Assembly (NCBI GenBank): GCA_025506515.1
Contig: CM046454.1
Location: forward strand, 66,522,503-66,586,502
Length of the DNA stretch: 64,000 nt
Direction of reading: 5' to 3'
DNA from: Flaveria trinervia
Taxonomy: Eukaryota > Streptophyta > Magnoliopsida > Asterales > Asteraceae
Made by a program: the position numbers and the translations under genes. Shown here piece after piece: positions 10,063-22,620 of this stretch. Each line of letters begins with the position of its first letter. Position 1 is the first letter of the stretch. The notes beneath the pieces were generated by a model that saw nothing but the letters and a program-made list of their open reading frames with translations, was not told where the DNA came from and searched no databases.

Positions 10063-12142
10063 ATGGAAGCTCACACTAAAGCTGATATGGAAACTGGAAT
10101 CATGACAAAGTCCCCATTGATCACTCCTGAAGAGTTTTACACTAAGTTCCAGCGAATGGAAGGGTTCATCAAGTTACAAGACTCCAGGATATGGGAATTC
10201 ATTATCTTAGGGCCTCACATACCAAGCACCTTTTCAGCTACTGCTGGGGGTGGTATGATTCCAAAGGTTGTGGTTGACTATTCTAAAGAAGACCGGAAAA
10301 GAATAGAGATTGATCAGAAAGCCATGACATCCCTTCAAACTGCTCTTCCTAACTCTATATATATAGGCTTCAAGAAGTGCATAACAGCTACAAGATTAGC
10401 TATTATGCATTGAAGCTGATGTATAAGGGATCAACTAAAGCTAAAGAGAACAAAAAGGATCTTCTGAAGTAGCATTTTGAAAACTTCACCTTCAAAACAG
10501 GTGAAACAATGACTCAACAATACTTTAGGTATATTGAGATTATGGATACTCTGATGGATGTTAGAGTGACTCTTGAGAACAGGGACATTGTAAGGAAGTT
10601 TATGTTCACACTTCCCAAACAATAAACATATTATTGTGTTGTTATCAAGAGAACTGAAAACCTTAAGACTCTTACTTTGACAGAGTTGTATGGTATTCTT
10701 AGTGGATACCAGATGGAGATGAATATGCAAAGTTCATCTGGTAACTCTAGCAATCAGCTGAGTTCCGCCCTCCATGTGGTTAAAAGGGATAGTAGAGAAC
10801 CACAACATCTTCTTATTTGCTATCCTGACAACTCACAACAGGGTCCTTTCATCACCTTCCCAAAGACACCAAGAGAAATCTACACTCAAGGAAGCCCATC
10901 CAAGAGACAAGTTCTTCGCAAGATTTTGTGTCTTCTGATGAAAGCACAGACAACTTTCTCTTCAGCCTTGAAGATCTGGACTATATCCATCCAGATGATC
11001 TGGAATACATAGAGATAGTTCAGCAAATGGCTCTTCTCACTCATAGAGCCAGGAATTTCTACAAGAGGATAAGGAGGAAGTTTCCAAGCAATGCAGACAG
11101 TGCAAAGTTTGGGCTTGATAAAAGCAAAGTATAGTGTTACAACTGTAACCAAATGGGACACTTTGCAAGCAAGTCTAAGGAACCAAGGAAAAATGGTGGT
11201 CAAACACAAACCAGGCCAAACTACACTAAGAGAGCAACCCAGAATAAGAAGCCAAAGCAGCAAGCTGCAGTTGCTATTAAAAAAGCAGGCTTTGACTAGA
11301 GTTTTCAGGTGAAAGATGCATCTCCAAACCAAGCACTTATGGCAGATCATGATGAAGCTAAGGTATTTGAACATCTCTGTAAACCTGAATGCATTGCTAA
11401 AGTTAATAGATACATGTCCTACAACTTAGAGATGAGATCTGATCTTGAGTTTTTAAATATCTTAAAATCTTATTTCAAAATAGCTGAAAATAATTATAAA
11501 CTAAAGATAGAAGACTTAAAGAAAACCATTTCAACTCTTAAACATAAACATATCAACTACATGACTCAGATTAAAGATCTCATAACTAAGTTGACTAAAT
11601 GACAGGCTGAGCTTGTGATCAGCAAAGCCAAGGTAGAAAAATATGTTCTTGAAGAAGAGACCTTCAAAAACATAATATCCTCATCTTTGTATGCAAAAGC
11701 CTGTTATCAAAATAAGTAGGAACTAGGATCTAGTGAGATAGCTCCTCCACACATAATATTGTCTGTAAGATATCCTAGGTATGGAACTTGTGAAGATGAG
11801 CTTCCCCTCATAGACATAATAACTGAAGAGGATAAAGAAGAGATAGTGAAGGATGCCTCTAAGAAGAGTGAAGAATAGCATTCTAAGAAGGGTCACTACC
11901 CTTCTAAAGAGAATAAGAAAGTTGGGATGACAAAGTCAAGGAGGAAGAACTTGATCAGGAAAGCCAAGAGGAAGTACAAGAAGGCTCAAGAGATCAAGGC
12001 CACCTTTAATTTTAAGCAAAAACAAGTTTTCATATCTAGAGGATTTGAGGTGGTTAAGACTGAAGACACAAACTTGAACTCTAGTACTAGGTTATTTCAT
12101 GTTCAAATCATCCAACCATCATGAAGATGGATGATCAGTTGT
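10063..12142 (+). pseudogene. Outer copia gag, first part, broken by mutations and by the gypsy insertion
   Basis: The probable start is the ATG at 10063 (MEAHTKADMET); the open frame itself extends upstream into the LTR. The region encodes a UBN2-like gag domain in pieces (10063-10413, 10500-10620, 10677-11012), then a CCHC-type knuckle at 11135-11176. That knuckle is preceded by a TAG and has Ser in place of the last Cys (CYNCNQMGHFASKS). A Lys/Leu-rich, probably coiled-coil segment follows at 11309-11602, then a basic stretch (11927-12124). The reading is cut at 12142 by the minus-strand gypsy element and resumes at 19555. Confidence 0.85.
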
Positions 12143-12786
12143 TGTAAGGCCCCGTACCCGGGCACCTCACAGTTGGTCATTCATTGCATATAAAAGCATT
12201 ATAAAACGTATGTTTATTTTGCAGCGTAATTTAAATCTTTCATTTATAACTAAAAACATGTTATTTCATTCATTTACAACATTTGTTTTCATCTCAAAAT
12301 ACAAAGACATGTCAAAATACGGATGCCAGCCTCAAAATGCTCCCAGTAGCTTATGCATCCATGCCTGCAACTCCTCAGCATCAACGAATACCTGCTAACT
12401 ATGATGCATACAAAAGTCAGCGACGCTGAGTGAGTTCTAGTTTTATAATAAAACATACTTTTCTTTGTTAAAACCGTTCTTTACTTTATTTCAAAACATA
12501 CTATACTTTACAACCGTTTGTGATCATGCATCATACGTACATACAGATAATATCATTATTATCTTCGTCATTACGTTCATTAACTTCCGCTCATACAATG
12601 TATTACATTATCGTTCACTTCTCTTTCTAGATCCAATCAGACTTTACCCTCTTCGTGGCACTCAACCACGATTACAGAGGTCGAATGACAAGGATCTTGT
12701 TCAGTACTTTATTACGATAATTCATTAATGTTCATTCATCTCTTTTCTCATTACTCTTTATTACTCGAATCTTGTCTCGTGCAATA

Positions 12787-13312
12787 TCCCTGACTCATGC
12801 TTGAAAGCTGATGTTGTGCCGGGGCCTGCTCACAAACCCCCGACTCATGTCCGAAGACTGACACAGCACCGGGATACGCGACAAAGATCCCATATGAGTC
12901 AATCACAGGGATTGAACTCTATTCGATTATGTTGCAACACAAAGTTGCTCACCTCATTATCACGTCTCATGCAATATCCCCGACTCATATCCGAAGACTG
13001 ATACTGTGCCAGGGCCTGACAAACAAACCCCCGACTCATGTCCGAAGACTGAAACAGTACCAGGATACACGACACGGATCTCATCATCGTCACTTTCGTC
13101 ATATGCAATACTCCCGACTCATGTCTGAAGACTGATACTATGATGGGGCCTGCTTACAAACCCCCGACTCATGTCCGAAGACTGACACGATACCGGAGTA
13201 CACGTTTTGTATCATGTCTCATGCAATACCCCTGACTCATGTCCGAAGACTGATACTGTGCCGGAGCCTGTAACCAAACCCCCGACTCATGTCCAAAGAC
13301 TGACACAGTACC
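12787..13312. repeat. Dispersed array of GACTCATGTCCGAAGACTGA words in gypsy LTR
   Basis: Eight imperfect copies of a roughly 20-bp word occur, spaced irregularly. They alternate with CCGGGGCCTG and CCGGGATACGCGACA words. The same array is in the partner LTR at 17770-18292, so it predates the insertion. The spacing rules out a CRISPR array and it does not encode a protein. Confidence 0.85.
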
Positions 13313-13833
13313 GGGATACGCGACAAGGACCTCTTTCGAGTCTGTTACGACATAGAGTTGCTCACCTCATACATGTGCTTCCAAGCCTTTCATTTGTTCA
13401 TTCATTTATTCATGCATGCATTCATTCATTACGTTCCTCTTTTTATTATCTTCCACTTTACATTACATAATACTTTTATTACATTCATTAACGTTCAACG
13501 CAAAGCCAAGGGAAGACATACATACATAATAAGGAACATACATAATCATAAACATACACCATCACCATACAGGTAACATCATACATACATAACACACATC
13601 AAACATAAGCCATCCCATCATAACAGGGCCTATCTCCCCATTTACCCCTTAAAAACCAATTAGAAACCTTAAGTCCAAATCTGGGCGCATGGGACCTTCC
13701 AGGCGCATGGGCATAAAAATTCTAAGTGTAAAACAGTCTGGGCGCATGGGCACTATTTGCGCGCTTATGCCCTGTTCAGGCGCTTTACCACTATGCAGGC
13801 GCATCAACACTCTTAGCCGTTTCAATAACTTTG

Positions 13834-13941
13834 GACGCATGGCACTATTTAGGCGCATGACACTATTTAGGCGCATGGCACTATTTAGGCGCATGGCACT
13901 ATTTAGGCGCATGGCACTATTTAGGCGCATGGCACTATTTA
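13834..13941. repeat. 18-bp minisatellite, six units (left LTR only)
   Basis: The unit GGCGCATGGCACTATTTA is repeated six times in head-to-tail order. The partner LTR has one unit at the equivalent place (about 18813-18830). Both LTRs were identical when the element inserted, so the difference arose afterwards or during its reverse transcription. Confidence 0.93.
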
Positions 13942-14686
13942 GGCGCATGGCCAACACTTGGGTGTAGGGCCAACACTTAGGCGCATGGGCCACTGTTTAG
14001 GCACATGAACCACTCTTGGGCGCATGGCCAACACTTAGGCGTCTGCCCACTCATGCTGGACGCATAGGCCACTGTTTAGGCGCATGAACCATTGTTCATG
14101 TTCATCAAAACATTCTGAAATATTTTCTATGTTATCAAAATCACCCGATTATCATTCTAATCATACCCAAACACAGATCTAACATACTAAGACCATCTAA
14201 GCATGCTAATCATCATCACCAACCCATAATCAACACTATAACGTACATACATACATACACATTTCGAACATAAAGCTGTAAACCCACGGTTATTTTAAAA
14301 TGTTTACTTAGTATGCATAATAGCCCCAAATCAGTTGAAAATGAGTAAACGAGGGGTTCTAGAAACTCGCCTTGAGCCCTTTGAGCACCACTCTTCCAGT
14401 TCAAGACCCACCTTCGATTTAGCTCTTGAATCCCGAAAACAAACACTTTGAAGCTGCTTCTTCCACTTTCTCTCTCTAGAACCAGGCTCTCTCTTTCTTC
14501 TTTCTTCCTCCGAGAGCAAAAGCAGCTTTCTGCTTTGATATGGGCGACCATGCCCCTCAAATCCTTAAAATATAAGGTTTTATACTTTGTTCACTTTATC
14601 CCCCTCCACTTGTGCACAATTTCTATTCTTTCTATTTACTTTTCTTTTCCTTCCGTTTAAATAGAAATTCGGGGTGTTACAAGTCT

Positions 14687-14699
14687 ACCCCCCTTAAAG
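14687..14699 (-). other. Polypurine tract of minus-strand gypsy element
   Basis: On the minus strand the sequence is a TTAAGGGGGG-type purine run, five bases inside the left LTR boundary. This is where plus-strand DNA synthesis is primed. Confidence 0.75.
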
Positions 14700-14936
14700 A
14701 GGTTTCGCCCCCGAAACCTGTCGCTTCTTGAACAGTTACGGGTAACACTGTCTCATTTCTTCTTTGATCTTGCATTTAAACTTAGATCCCTTTAGGCTTC
14801 ACTGCACCCGCACAAGTGAAACCATCATCCTCCTTAGCCTATTCTCTTCTTCTTATTAGTAAGGGTCACCAGTTGCTCCTTGTGGTTGGATACTTTGTCC
14901 ATCTTAGTGTTCTCTAGTGGCATGATCATATTCTCA

Positions 14937-15110
14937 TCGATCGAACACTTTCTTAGACGAGATGCATGGAACATCAGATGAATTCCTCCTAACTCATCGG
15001 GTAGCTCCAGTCAATGTGTCACGTCTCCTACCTGAGCAACAACTAGGAAAGACCCTCTACACTTTAGTATTAGCTTTACTCGATTCCAAACCAAGCACTC
15101 CGTTTTCCTG
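14937..15110 (-). pseudogene. Gypsy integrase C-terminal remnant
   Basis: On the minus strand, codons at 14937-15012 read ELPDELGGIHLMFHASRLRK, the conserved tail of plant gypsy integrases just after the GPF...VGDV block, which is itself recognisable at about 15025-15075. A stop interrupts the two. The rest of pol is missing between this and gag. It shows the element is a deletion derivative of an autonomous gypsy, not an unrelated short element. Confidence 0.72.
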
Positions 15111-15539
15111 GTCGAATCCTTCATCATAATTCGTTGTCATAGGTTGTCACCGAACTGTTTATGCACGGTTGAGCAATCCATCTTCTTGCAACACTTGGGG
15201 TTTGAGTCATAGACTACTGATCAACTCACTCGGAGATGCATGTCTACCTACCTATGTCTGTCTTGAACAGCCTAGCAGGAACAAATGCTCTCTCTCAATT
15301 CTATCGCGCAATCCTCTAGGGCATTAGGTAACCTGGTAGACTTACCAATAACAATTCTTACATCGAAGGGCTCATCGATCTTCCTACCCCTAACGTGCAA
15401 CTTCACAGAAAATAGCGGCAACAAAACTACTACTAGCGTCACAATTAAAGCATAGATGCATAAATCTAAACTTGCAATAACGTACCTGACGTTACCTCAG
15501 AGTCTGATCTAGCCTCCTCCCGGTCATAGCGAAGGCTCT

Positions 15540-16750
15540 AGCCTTCACCCTCTGTTCTCCTTCCTCGTACCGGAGCTTCCTACCCTCAACTTCTTACAGT
15601 CTCTGCTCATGTGTCCTGTCTTGCCACAGTTGTAGCATTTAGCCATTTGACAGTCCCTCGCTCTGTGGCCCTCCTTTCCACACTGGAAACAAACATTCAG
15701 TCCCCACTTGCACTCCCCTCATGGCCTATGCCACACTTGTTGTATATCTCTCCTTTTCTTTCCATTCTCTTCCGATCATCGTCCCTCGATGTCGTAACTC
15801 CATACCCAAATCCACCATCATTGTCGTGCCTTCCTTTCCCCTTCTTAACATAGGCTCACTCCTCTCCTTCATCTGTCATTGCCGTCTCCCCTTGCTCGTC
15901 GTACAATCTTCCTGCCAGGTCAACTGCCGACCTAAACGTGCTCGATCGGGGGCGATCATGTGCCTACGGATGTCCGCCAGCAAGCCCTGAATATACCTCT
16001 TGATCTTTCGTGAAAGAGGTGTCACCTGATCCGGCACCAGAGGTGCCATCTCGTTGAACTTCATGGTGTATGTTGATGTGTCAAGGTTCCCGCCTCCAGT
16101 TGCAGGAACTCCCTCTCAACCTTGTCCATCTCTCGGTGAGGACAGAACTCCTCAATCACCATCCTCTTCAACTCCGGCCATCTCATCATTCCAATAGCTC
16201 TGCTACCCTCGGCTTGGACTATATTGTCCCACCACACAAAGTCGAGTCCACAAAAGAATAGGCAGCAAACTTTACTTTCTGACCTCCCAGCACTCGCTGA
16301 TTCAATACCGCTTCCATCTCTCTCACCCATCGGTGAGCAGTAGCAGCAGTACCGTTTCAATCAAAAGTTGGGGCTTGCATCGTTGAAACGCCCCATAGTT
16401 ACAGCCTTGTGCCGCCTCCGGCACAGGCTCTTCCTCTTCTTCCTCTTCGTCATCGAAGAAAACCGTTTCAGTACCCCTTCCTGTCTCTCCCCATCTTTAA
16501 CAGCCTTTATAACTTCGGTCACCACAGACGGTAGGATCGCCTGCATGACCTGGTGCACTTCGTCCCTAACTGCCTCTCTTATTGAGGCCCTCTGATTAGC
16601 ATTCTCATCACCACCCTCTTGATGAGGGGTCTCGGTTCTTCATGGACTACTCTTTCAGCCCTAGACCTTCTTCTTGTGACCTGTGGTTCAGCACCACGTC
16701 CACCACCGCCTCCACCTCATGAAGCTTTCGAAGATCTACCACCAACCATC
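15540..16750 (-). pseudogene. Gypsy gag with tandem double CCHC zinc knuckle
   Basis: Reading leftwards, a basic N-terminal segment is followed by a retrotransposon gag domain with WPELKRMVIEEFCPHREMDK and EREFLQLEAGT (16061-16360). Next comes KFNEMAPLVPDQ and IQGLLADIRRH (15876-16064). Then two adjacent knuckles appear at about 15600-15690: CFQCGKEGHRARDC and CYNCGKTGHMSRDC. The knuckles bind the packaging RNA. Frame changes near 16360 and 16064 and between gag and the knuckles mean no full product is made. The double knuckle in one gag is characteristic of one group of plant gypsy elements. Confidence 0.85.
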
Positions 16751-17111
16751 TTCTAACACACTATAAGATTCAAACACTAACACGGTCATTCAAGGTAATA
16801 ACTCAGTTTATGTCAAGTATAGTAAGTCCCTAATTACAGTGGCCAGTTATGATTAGCCACTTACTTTACTCTTCATACCCCAAGCATTTCCTATCCTGAC
16901 TACATCAGTATCTAAATCTACACAAAATTACACAATCCACATAACATGCGCACATAATGTCGGTTAACATTAACTTACTTTAAACATTTACATAAAACCT
17001 TTACCTGTAGGCACGTAGCTACTAGGACTGGCATCCCTTTTCCTTTTAGTCCCATTCTCAGTTTAAGATTAGGTTTTTCAAAATATTTACCCAATTCACT
17101 TAATATTTTTA

Positions 17112-17122
17112 CTCGGATACCA
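17112..17122 (-). other. Primer-binding site of minus-strand gypsy element
   Basis: The minus strand reads TGGTATCCGAG three bases inside the right LTR. It resembles the initiator Met-tRNA binding site and fixes the orientation of the element. Confidence 0.75.
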
Positions 17123-17125
17123 ACT

Positions 17126-19554
17126 TGTAAGGCCCCGTACCCGGGCAACTCATAGTTGGTCATTCATTGCACATAAAAACATTATAAAACGTACGTTTAT
17201 TTTGTAGTGGAATTTAAATCTTTCATTTATAACTAAAAACATGTCATTCATTCATTTACAACATTTGTTTTCATCTCAAAATACAAAGACATGTCAAAAT
17301 ACGGATGACAGCCTCAAAATACTCCCAGTAGCTTATGCATCCATGTCTGCAACTCCTCAGCATCAACGGATACCTGCCAACTATCATGCATGCAAAAGTT
17401 AGTGACACTGAGTGAGTTCTAGTTTTATAATAAAACATACTTTTCTTTGTTAAAACCGTTCTTTACTTTATTTCGAAACATACTATACTTTACAACCGTT
17501 CGTGATCATGCATCATACGTACATACAGATAATATCATTATTATCTTTGTCATTACGTTCATTAACTTCTGTTCATACAACGTATTACATTATCGTTCAC
17601 TTCTCTTTCTAGATCCGGATAGACTTTACCCTCTTCGTGGCACTCAGCCACGATTACGGAGGTCGAATGACAAGGATTGTTCAGTACTTTATTACGATAA
17701 TTCATTTACGTTCATTCATCTCTTTGCTCATTACACTTTATTACTCGAATCTTGTCTCGTGCAATATCCCCGACTCATGCTCGGAAGCTGATGTTATGCC
17801 GGGGCCTGCTCACAAACCCCCGACTCATGTTCGAAGACTGACACAACACCGAGATACGCGACAAAGATCCCATATGAGTCAATCACAGGGACTGAACTCT
17901 ATTCGAGTCTGTTGCAACACAAAGTCGCTCACCTCATTATCTCGTCTCATGCAATATCCCTGACTCATGTCCGAAGACTGATATTGTGCCGGGGCCTGAC
18001 AAACAAACCCCCGACTCATGTCCGAAGACTGAAACAGTACCAGGATACGCGACACGGATCTCATCATCTGTCACTTTCGTCATATGCAATACTCCCGACT
18101 CATGTACGAAGACTGATAATATGATGGGCCTGCTTACAAACCCCCGACTCATGTCCGAAGACTGACATGGTACCGGAGTACACGTTGTGTATCCTGTCTC
18201 ATGCAATACCCCTGACTCATGTCTGAAGACTGATATTGTGCCGGAGCCTGTAACCAAACCCCCGACTCATGTCCGAAGACTGACACAATACCGGGATACG
18301 CGACAAGGACCTCTTTCGAGTCTGTTGCGACACAGAGTCGCTCACCTCATACATGTGCTTGCAAGCCTTTCATTAGTTCATTCATTTATTCATGCATGCA
18401 TTCATTCATTACGTTTCTCTTTGCATTATCTTCCACTTTATGTTACATAATACTTTCATTACATTCATTAACATTCAACGAAAAGCCAAGGAAGACATAC
18501 ATACATAATAAGGAACATACATAATCATAAACATACACCATCACCATACAGGCAACATCATACATACATAACACACATCAAACATAAGCCATCCCATCGT
18601 AACCGAGCCTATCTCCCCATTTACCCCTTAAAAACCAATTAGAAACCTTAAGTCCAAATTTGGGCGCATGGGACCTTCCAGGTGCATGGGCATAAAAATT
18701 TTAAGTGGAAAGCAGTCTGGGCGCATGGGCACTATTTGGGTGCTTCTGCCCTGTTCAGGAGCTTTACCACTATGCAGGCGCATCAACACTCTTAGCCGTT
18801 TCAATCACTTTGGACGCATGGCACTATTTAGGAGCATGGCCAACACTTAGGCCCATGGGCCACTGTTTAGGCGCATGACCCACTCTTGGGCGCATGGCCA
18901 ACAGTTAGGCGTCTGGCTACTCATGTTGGACGCATAGGCCATTGTTTAGGCGCATGAACCACTGTTCATGTTCATTAACATTTTGAAATATTTTCTATGT
19001 TATCAACATCACCCGATTATCATTCTAATCATACCCAAACACAGATATAACATACTAAGGCCATCTAAGCATGCTAATCATCATCACTAACCCATAATCA
19101 ACACTATCACATACATACATACATACATCATTTCAAACATAAAGCTGTAAATCCATGGTTTCTTTCAAAATGTTTACTTAGTATGCATAATAGCCCCAAA
19201 TCAGTTGAAAATCCGTAAAAGAGGGATTCTAGAAACTCACCTTGAGCAACCTTTGAGCAACACTCTTCCAGTTCAAGACCCACCTTCGATTCAGCTCTTG
19301 AATCCCGAAAACAAACACTTTGAAGCTGCTTCTTCCACTTTCTATCTCTAGAACCGGGCTCTCTCTTTCTTCTTTCTTCCTCCGAGAGCAAAAGCAGCTT
19401 TCTGCTTTGATATGGGCGACCATGCCCCTCAAATCCTTAAAATAATAAGGTTTTGCACTTTGTACACTTTATCCCCCTCCACTTGTGCACAATTTCTATT
19501 CTTTCTATTTACTTTTCTTTTCCTTCCGTTTAAATAGAAATCCGGGGTGTTAAA
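17126..19554 (-). repeat. Right (5') LTR of minus-strand gypsy element
   Basis: The 2429-bp repeat is collinear with 12143-14681. Its last bases are mutated (TGTTAAA where the partner has TGTTACA), but the GTTGT duplication directly after fixes the boundary. Confidence 0.92.
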
Positions 19555-20156
19555 GTTGTGTACCATGCTACACAACCTGAACCACCTAGCTCGAAAGGTA
19601 GTTCTCACCCTAAAGAAATTACCACAGCATCTACAAAGATGAAGATGGATAAAGTAAGTGATCAACTTCAGTCTTGTTCACAAAAGAAGACTCTTAGAAA
19701 TAAGAAATGGACTTTGTTATGCGTGGGAGTACTTCTCATCTTGCAAAGGATTGTCTTTGTAATACAAAAAGTACAGTCCACATGACCAAGAAATAGACTT
19801 CTAAGAGTTTGGAAAAGAAGCAAGCTTCGGAAAGAAAATCTTTTCTTTTCGGAAGCTCCAAGTTGAAGAAGAAGACAAGTGGAAAATTGTCTTCGGAAGA
19901 AAATTTGGTCTTGAAAGAAAGGAATACTTCTGAAGTACTGAAGCCTACTGCAATGTTCGCAATATCTTCCGAAGGTCCAGTCATCAAAACTTTTAAAGTG
20001 TTGAAGGTCAAGCCTAAGATTCCAAAGATGGTGTGGAAGTTAAAGAAAGACCAAGTAACTGAAAGTTCTTTATTAGCATCAGCAGAAGATCCTCAAAACA
20101 TGACAATAGGATCTATTACTGTTACATTGTCTTCAACTTCTCTTGATTAACCCAAG
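19555..20156 (+). pseudogene. Outer copia gag, second part
   Basis: The reading resumes after the GTTGT duplication. The segment around 19714-19753 resembles a second zinc knuckle but is frame-broken. A Lys/Ser-rich stretch follows (19809-20150) with several CTTCGGAAG words at the DNA level, ending in TAA. The segment matches the position of the linker between gag and protease in the family A copia. Confidence 0.7.
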
Positions 20157-20189
20157 ACCAATAAAACTTGGGTTTCCAAATGTAACTAA

Positions 20190-20760
20190 CCAACTCTTTT
20201 GGTGCAGGAACAACTCAAGACAAAAAATATCTAGATCATTGATAGTGGTTGTTCCAGGCACATGACAGGTAATAGGTCAATACTCTAGAATTTTGAGAAT
20301 ATTGATGGAGGGCCAGTTGCTTTTGGAGGAGATGCTGGTGGTTACATTACAGGAAAGGGCAAGGTCACAAATGGTAAGCTCAGCATTAAGAAGGTAAACT
20401 TTGTAAAGGAGCTTGGACATAATATTTTAAGTGTATCTTAATTTTGTGATTAGAGTCACAACATGCTCTTTATTGAGCATGAGTGCATTATTCTCAGGCC
20501 CAGGATGGTCATTTCTCATGAGCATATCCTGCTCATAGCCCCCAGGAAAGGGACCATATACAAGATGGACTTGCAAGAAACATCTCCATCAGGAGAAGTT
20601 TCATGCTTTCTGTCTAAAGCCAATAGTGATAAGTCTTTCCTCTGGCATAAAAGAATGTGTCATATAAACTTTAAAAAATGAATAAATTAATTAAGAATGA
20701 TTTGGTAACTGGAATGCCAAAGAAAGAGTTTACAAGTGATGACCACTGTATTGCATGCCT
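20190..20760 (+). pseudogene. Outer copia protease and pre-integrase zinc-binding domain
   Basis: At 20232-20273 the protease signature IDSGCSRHMTGN is present, preceded by TAG where the family has Trp. The block GPVAFGGDAGGYITGKG follows. The pre-integrase domain shows WHKRMCHINFK and then DHCIACLKGKQHK, giving the HHCC zinc-binding pattern. Several stops (for example near 20442 and 20450) break the frame. Confidence 0.85.
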
Positions 20761-22014
20761 CAAAGGAAAACAACACAAGGTATCTCACAGATGACTTTAC
20801 AATATTCATTTGGGTTTTCCTTCTTAGAACTAAGGATGAAACCCCTGAGATTTTGAAGAATATCATCTTAAAAATTGAGAATCAATGTGATCACAAGATC
20901 AAAACCATAAGATGTGATTAGGGAACTAACTTTAAAAACCAAATCCTTGATACGTTTTGTGATGAAAAAGGCATTACAAGACAATATAGTGCTCCCAGGA
21001 CTCCTCAGCAAAATAGTGTTACTGAGAGGAGAAACAGGACACTCACTGAAGCTGCAAGAACTATGTTGTCTGACTCTAAACTTCCTATCACTTTCTGGGC
21101 AGAGGCAGTTAACATTGCTTGTTATGTGCAAAACAGAGTTTTAGTTAAGACACATAGTAAGACTCCTTATGAACTTTGGCACAAGAGGAAACCTTTCATT
21201 GATTTTCTCAGGTCATTTGGATGTCCTTGCACCATCTTGAATACCAAATATCAAATTTCCAAGTTTGATGAGAAATCATATGATGGACATTTTATTAGAT
21301 ACTTTTCCCAAGCCAAGGTTTATAGAGTATACAATCTTAGAACTAGAATAGTTAAGGAGTCAGCCTATGTGACTCTCAATGAGCACATTTCTAGTGTGAA
21401 AGGTTTTGTTCGTGATCATGATTGGTTGTTTGATCGTGATTTAGTTACAAACTGTTTTAACAAATCTTGTGAGATGTTTCAGGATCTACAAATATATTAC
21501 CTACAGGTGATCCTTATCCAAGATTTGAGCTAAGCAGACCATCAAGTTACACTACTTCAGCTCTAGTTGTACTAACTCTACAAATGAAGTTTCTATTAGC
21601 ACAACAATAACAAATTCAGCTGATATATCTGAGATGCCATCGAATTCCAGCTCAGAGGCATAACACTCAGATAAAGAAGCTTCATATGTAGAAGATCATG
21701 GTGGTCGTGAAAGTGATCAAGAATTTCTTGATGCTGACAATCACTCCATTAAAGACAACATCAATGATGTCACACACTCATTGGATCAAGTTGCACTTGA
21801 TAAGTGTGCTGATGTGGTGGGAGAAACTTCATTTCCTTATCTAAATTTCTCTAATTTAGATCTCTCTAAGCAACTTGCTATGATCCCTCAACTAAGAATC
21901 CACAAGTCTTATCTTACCACAAATATCATTGGAGATGTTGTCTCAGAGGTAAAAACAAGAGGACAAACTCATGATGCAAATGTTTGTCTTCAGGCTTTAA
22001 AGGATAGAAGTTAG
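20761..22014 (+). pseudogene. Outer copia integrase, broken
   Basis: The core begins without its first part: the stretch holding the first catalytic Asp is missing, and the sequence resumes at DDFTIFIWVFLLRTKDETPE. The second catalytic Asp is in the RCD-stop-GTNFKN block near 20915-20935, where a TAG replaces a conserved Asn. The catalytic Glu lies in a block equivalent to the GVAERKN motif (VTERRNR, about 21015-21040). The C-terminal part (21063-21533) includes PITFWAEAVNIACYVQNR and YELWHKRKP. Confidence 0.85.
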
Positions 22015-22017
22015 GTT

Positions 22018-22620
22018 GAAGCTATGCAAGAGGAACTGCTTCAATTTAAAAGGCAAAAGGTTTGGAATCTATGTCCTCTTCCTCAAGGGAAGACTACCAT
22101 AGAAACCAAATAGGTGTTTAGGAATAAAAAGGATGATAGAGGACTTGTCATAAAAAAAAGCTAGACTAGTTGTCCAAGGATATACACAAGAAGAAGGAAT
22201 TGACTATACAGATGTATTTGCTTTTGTGGCAAGACTTGAAGCTATTAGAATATTCTTAGCTTTTATTACATTTAAGGATTTAAAGGACTATCAACTTGAT
22301 GTCAAGTGTGCTTTACTTTATGGGGTGATTGATGAAGAGGTGTATGTCAAACAACCACCTGGGTTTGCAGATCATGATCATCCTGATTATGTTTGCAGGC
22401 TTGATAAAGCTCTTTATGGGTTGCACCAAGAACCAAGGAAGTGGTATAAGACTTTATCTCATTATCTTTGTCAGCATGGCTTCAAAAGGGGTACTATAGA
22501 TGGATTTCTCTTCTTTAAAGGAACAAGAAATGACTTAATGCTAGTTCAAGTATATGTAAATGACATTATTATCGGTTCAACTAATCCAAAACTCCGTAAA
22601 AGATTTTAAGAAGCTGATGA
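22018..22620 (+). pseudogene. Outer copia reverse transcriptase, active site altered
   Basis: Conserved blocks are EELLQFKR, YQLDVKCALLYGVI, VKQPPGF and KALYGLHQEPRKWY. The catalytic motif, normally YVDD in copia, reads YVND at 22553-22564, losing the first metal-binding Asp. Frameshifts and stops occur upstream (about 22110-22220). The enzyme would not be active. Confidence 0.9.

Larger units (their letters stand above)
12143..14681 (-). repeat. Left (3') LTR of minus-strand gypsy element
   Basis: The repeat spans 2539 bp from TGTAAGGCCCCG to GGGGTGTTACA on the plus strand. It is 110 bp longer than its partner. The excess comes from five extra 18-bp units at 13834-13941 and about 19 bp of related sequence just after. 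It also holds eight diverged copies of a GACTCATGTCCGAAGACTGA word. Confidence 0.93.
12143..19554 (-). mobile_element. Minus-strand Ty3/gypsy deletion derivative inserted in outer copia gag
   Basis: Two long LTRs (12143-14681 and 17126-19554) flank a short 2.44-kb interior, with a perfect GTTGT duplication at 12138-12142 and 19555-19559. The primer-binding site is at the right and the polypurine tract at the left of the interior, so it is transcribed leftwards. The interior keeps gag with a double zinc knuckle and a scrap of the integrase C-terminus. Protease, RT, RNase H and the integrase core are gone. It is therefore nonautonomous. The long LTRs, double knuckle and integrase-tail motif suggest a Tekay/Del-like chromovirus, but no chromodomain is visible. 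Confidence 0.92.

Noticed and set aside
12787..13312. Regularly recurring words that might suggest a CRISPR array
   Set aside because: Units are diverged, spacing is irregular, no cas genes are near, the DNA is a plant retrotransposon LTR, and the same array is in the partner LTR.
13649..13993. Repetitive open frames on both strands (MRLNSA and RRMALF repeats)
   Set aside because: An 18-bp minisatellite is a multiple of three, so it stays open in several frames by chance.
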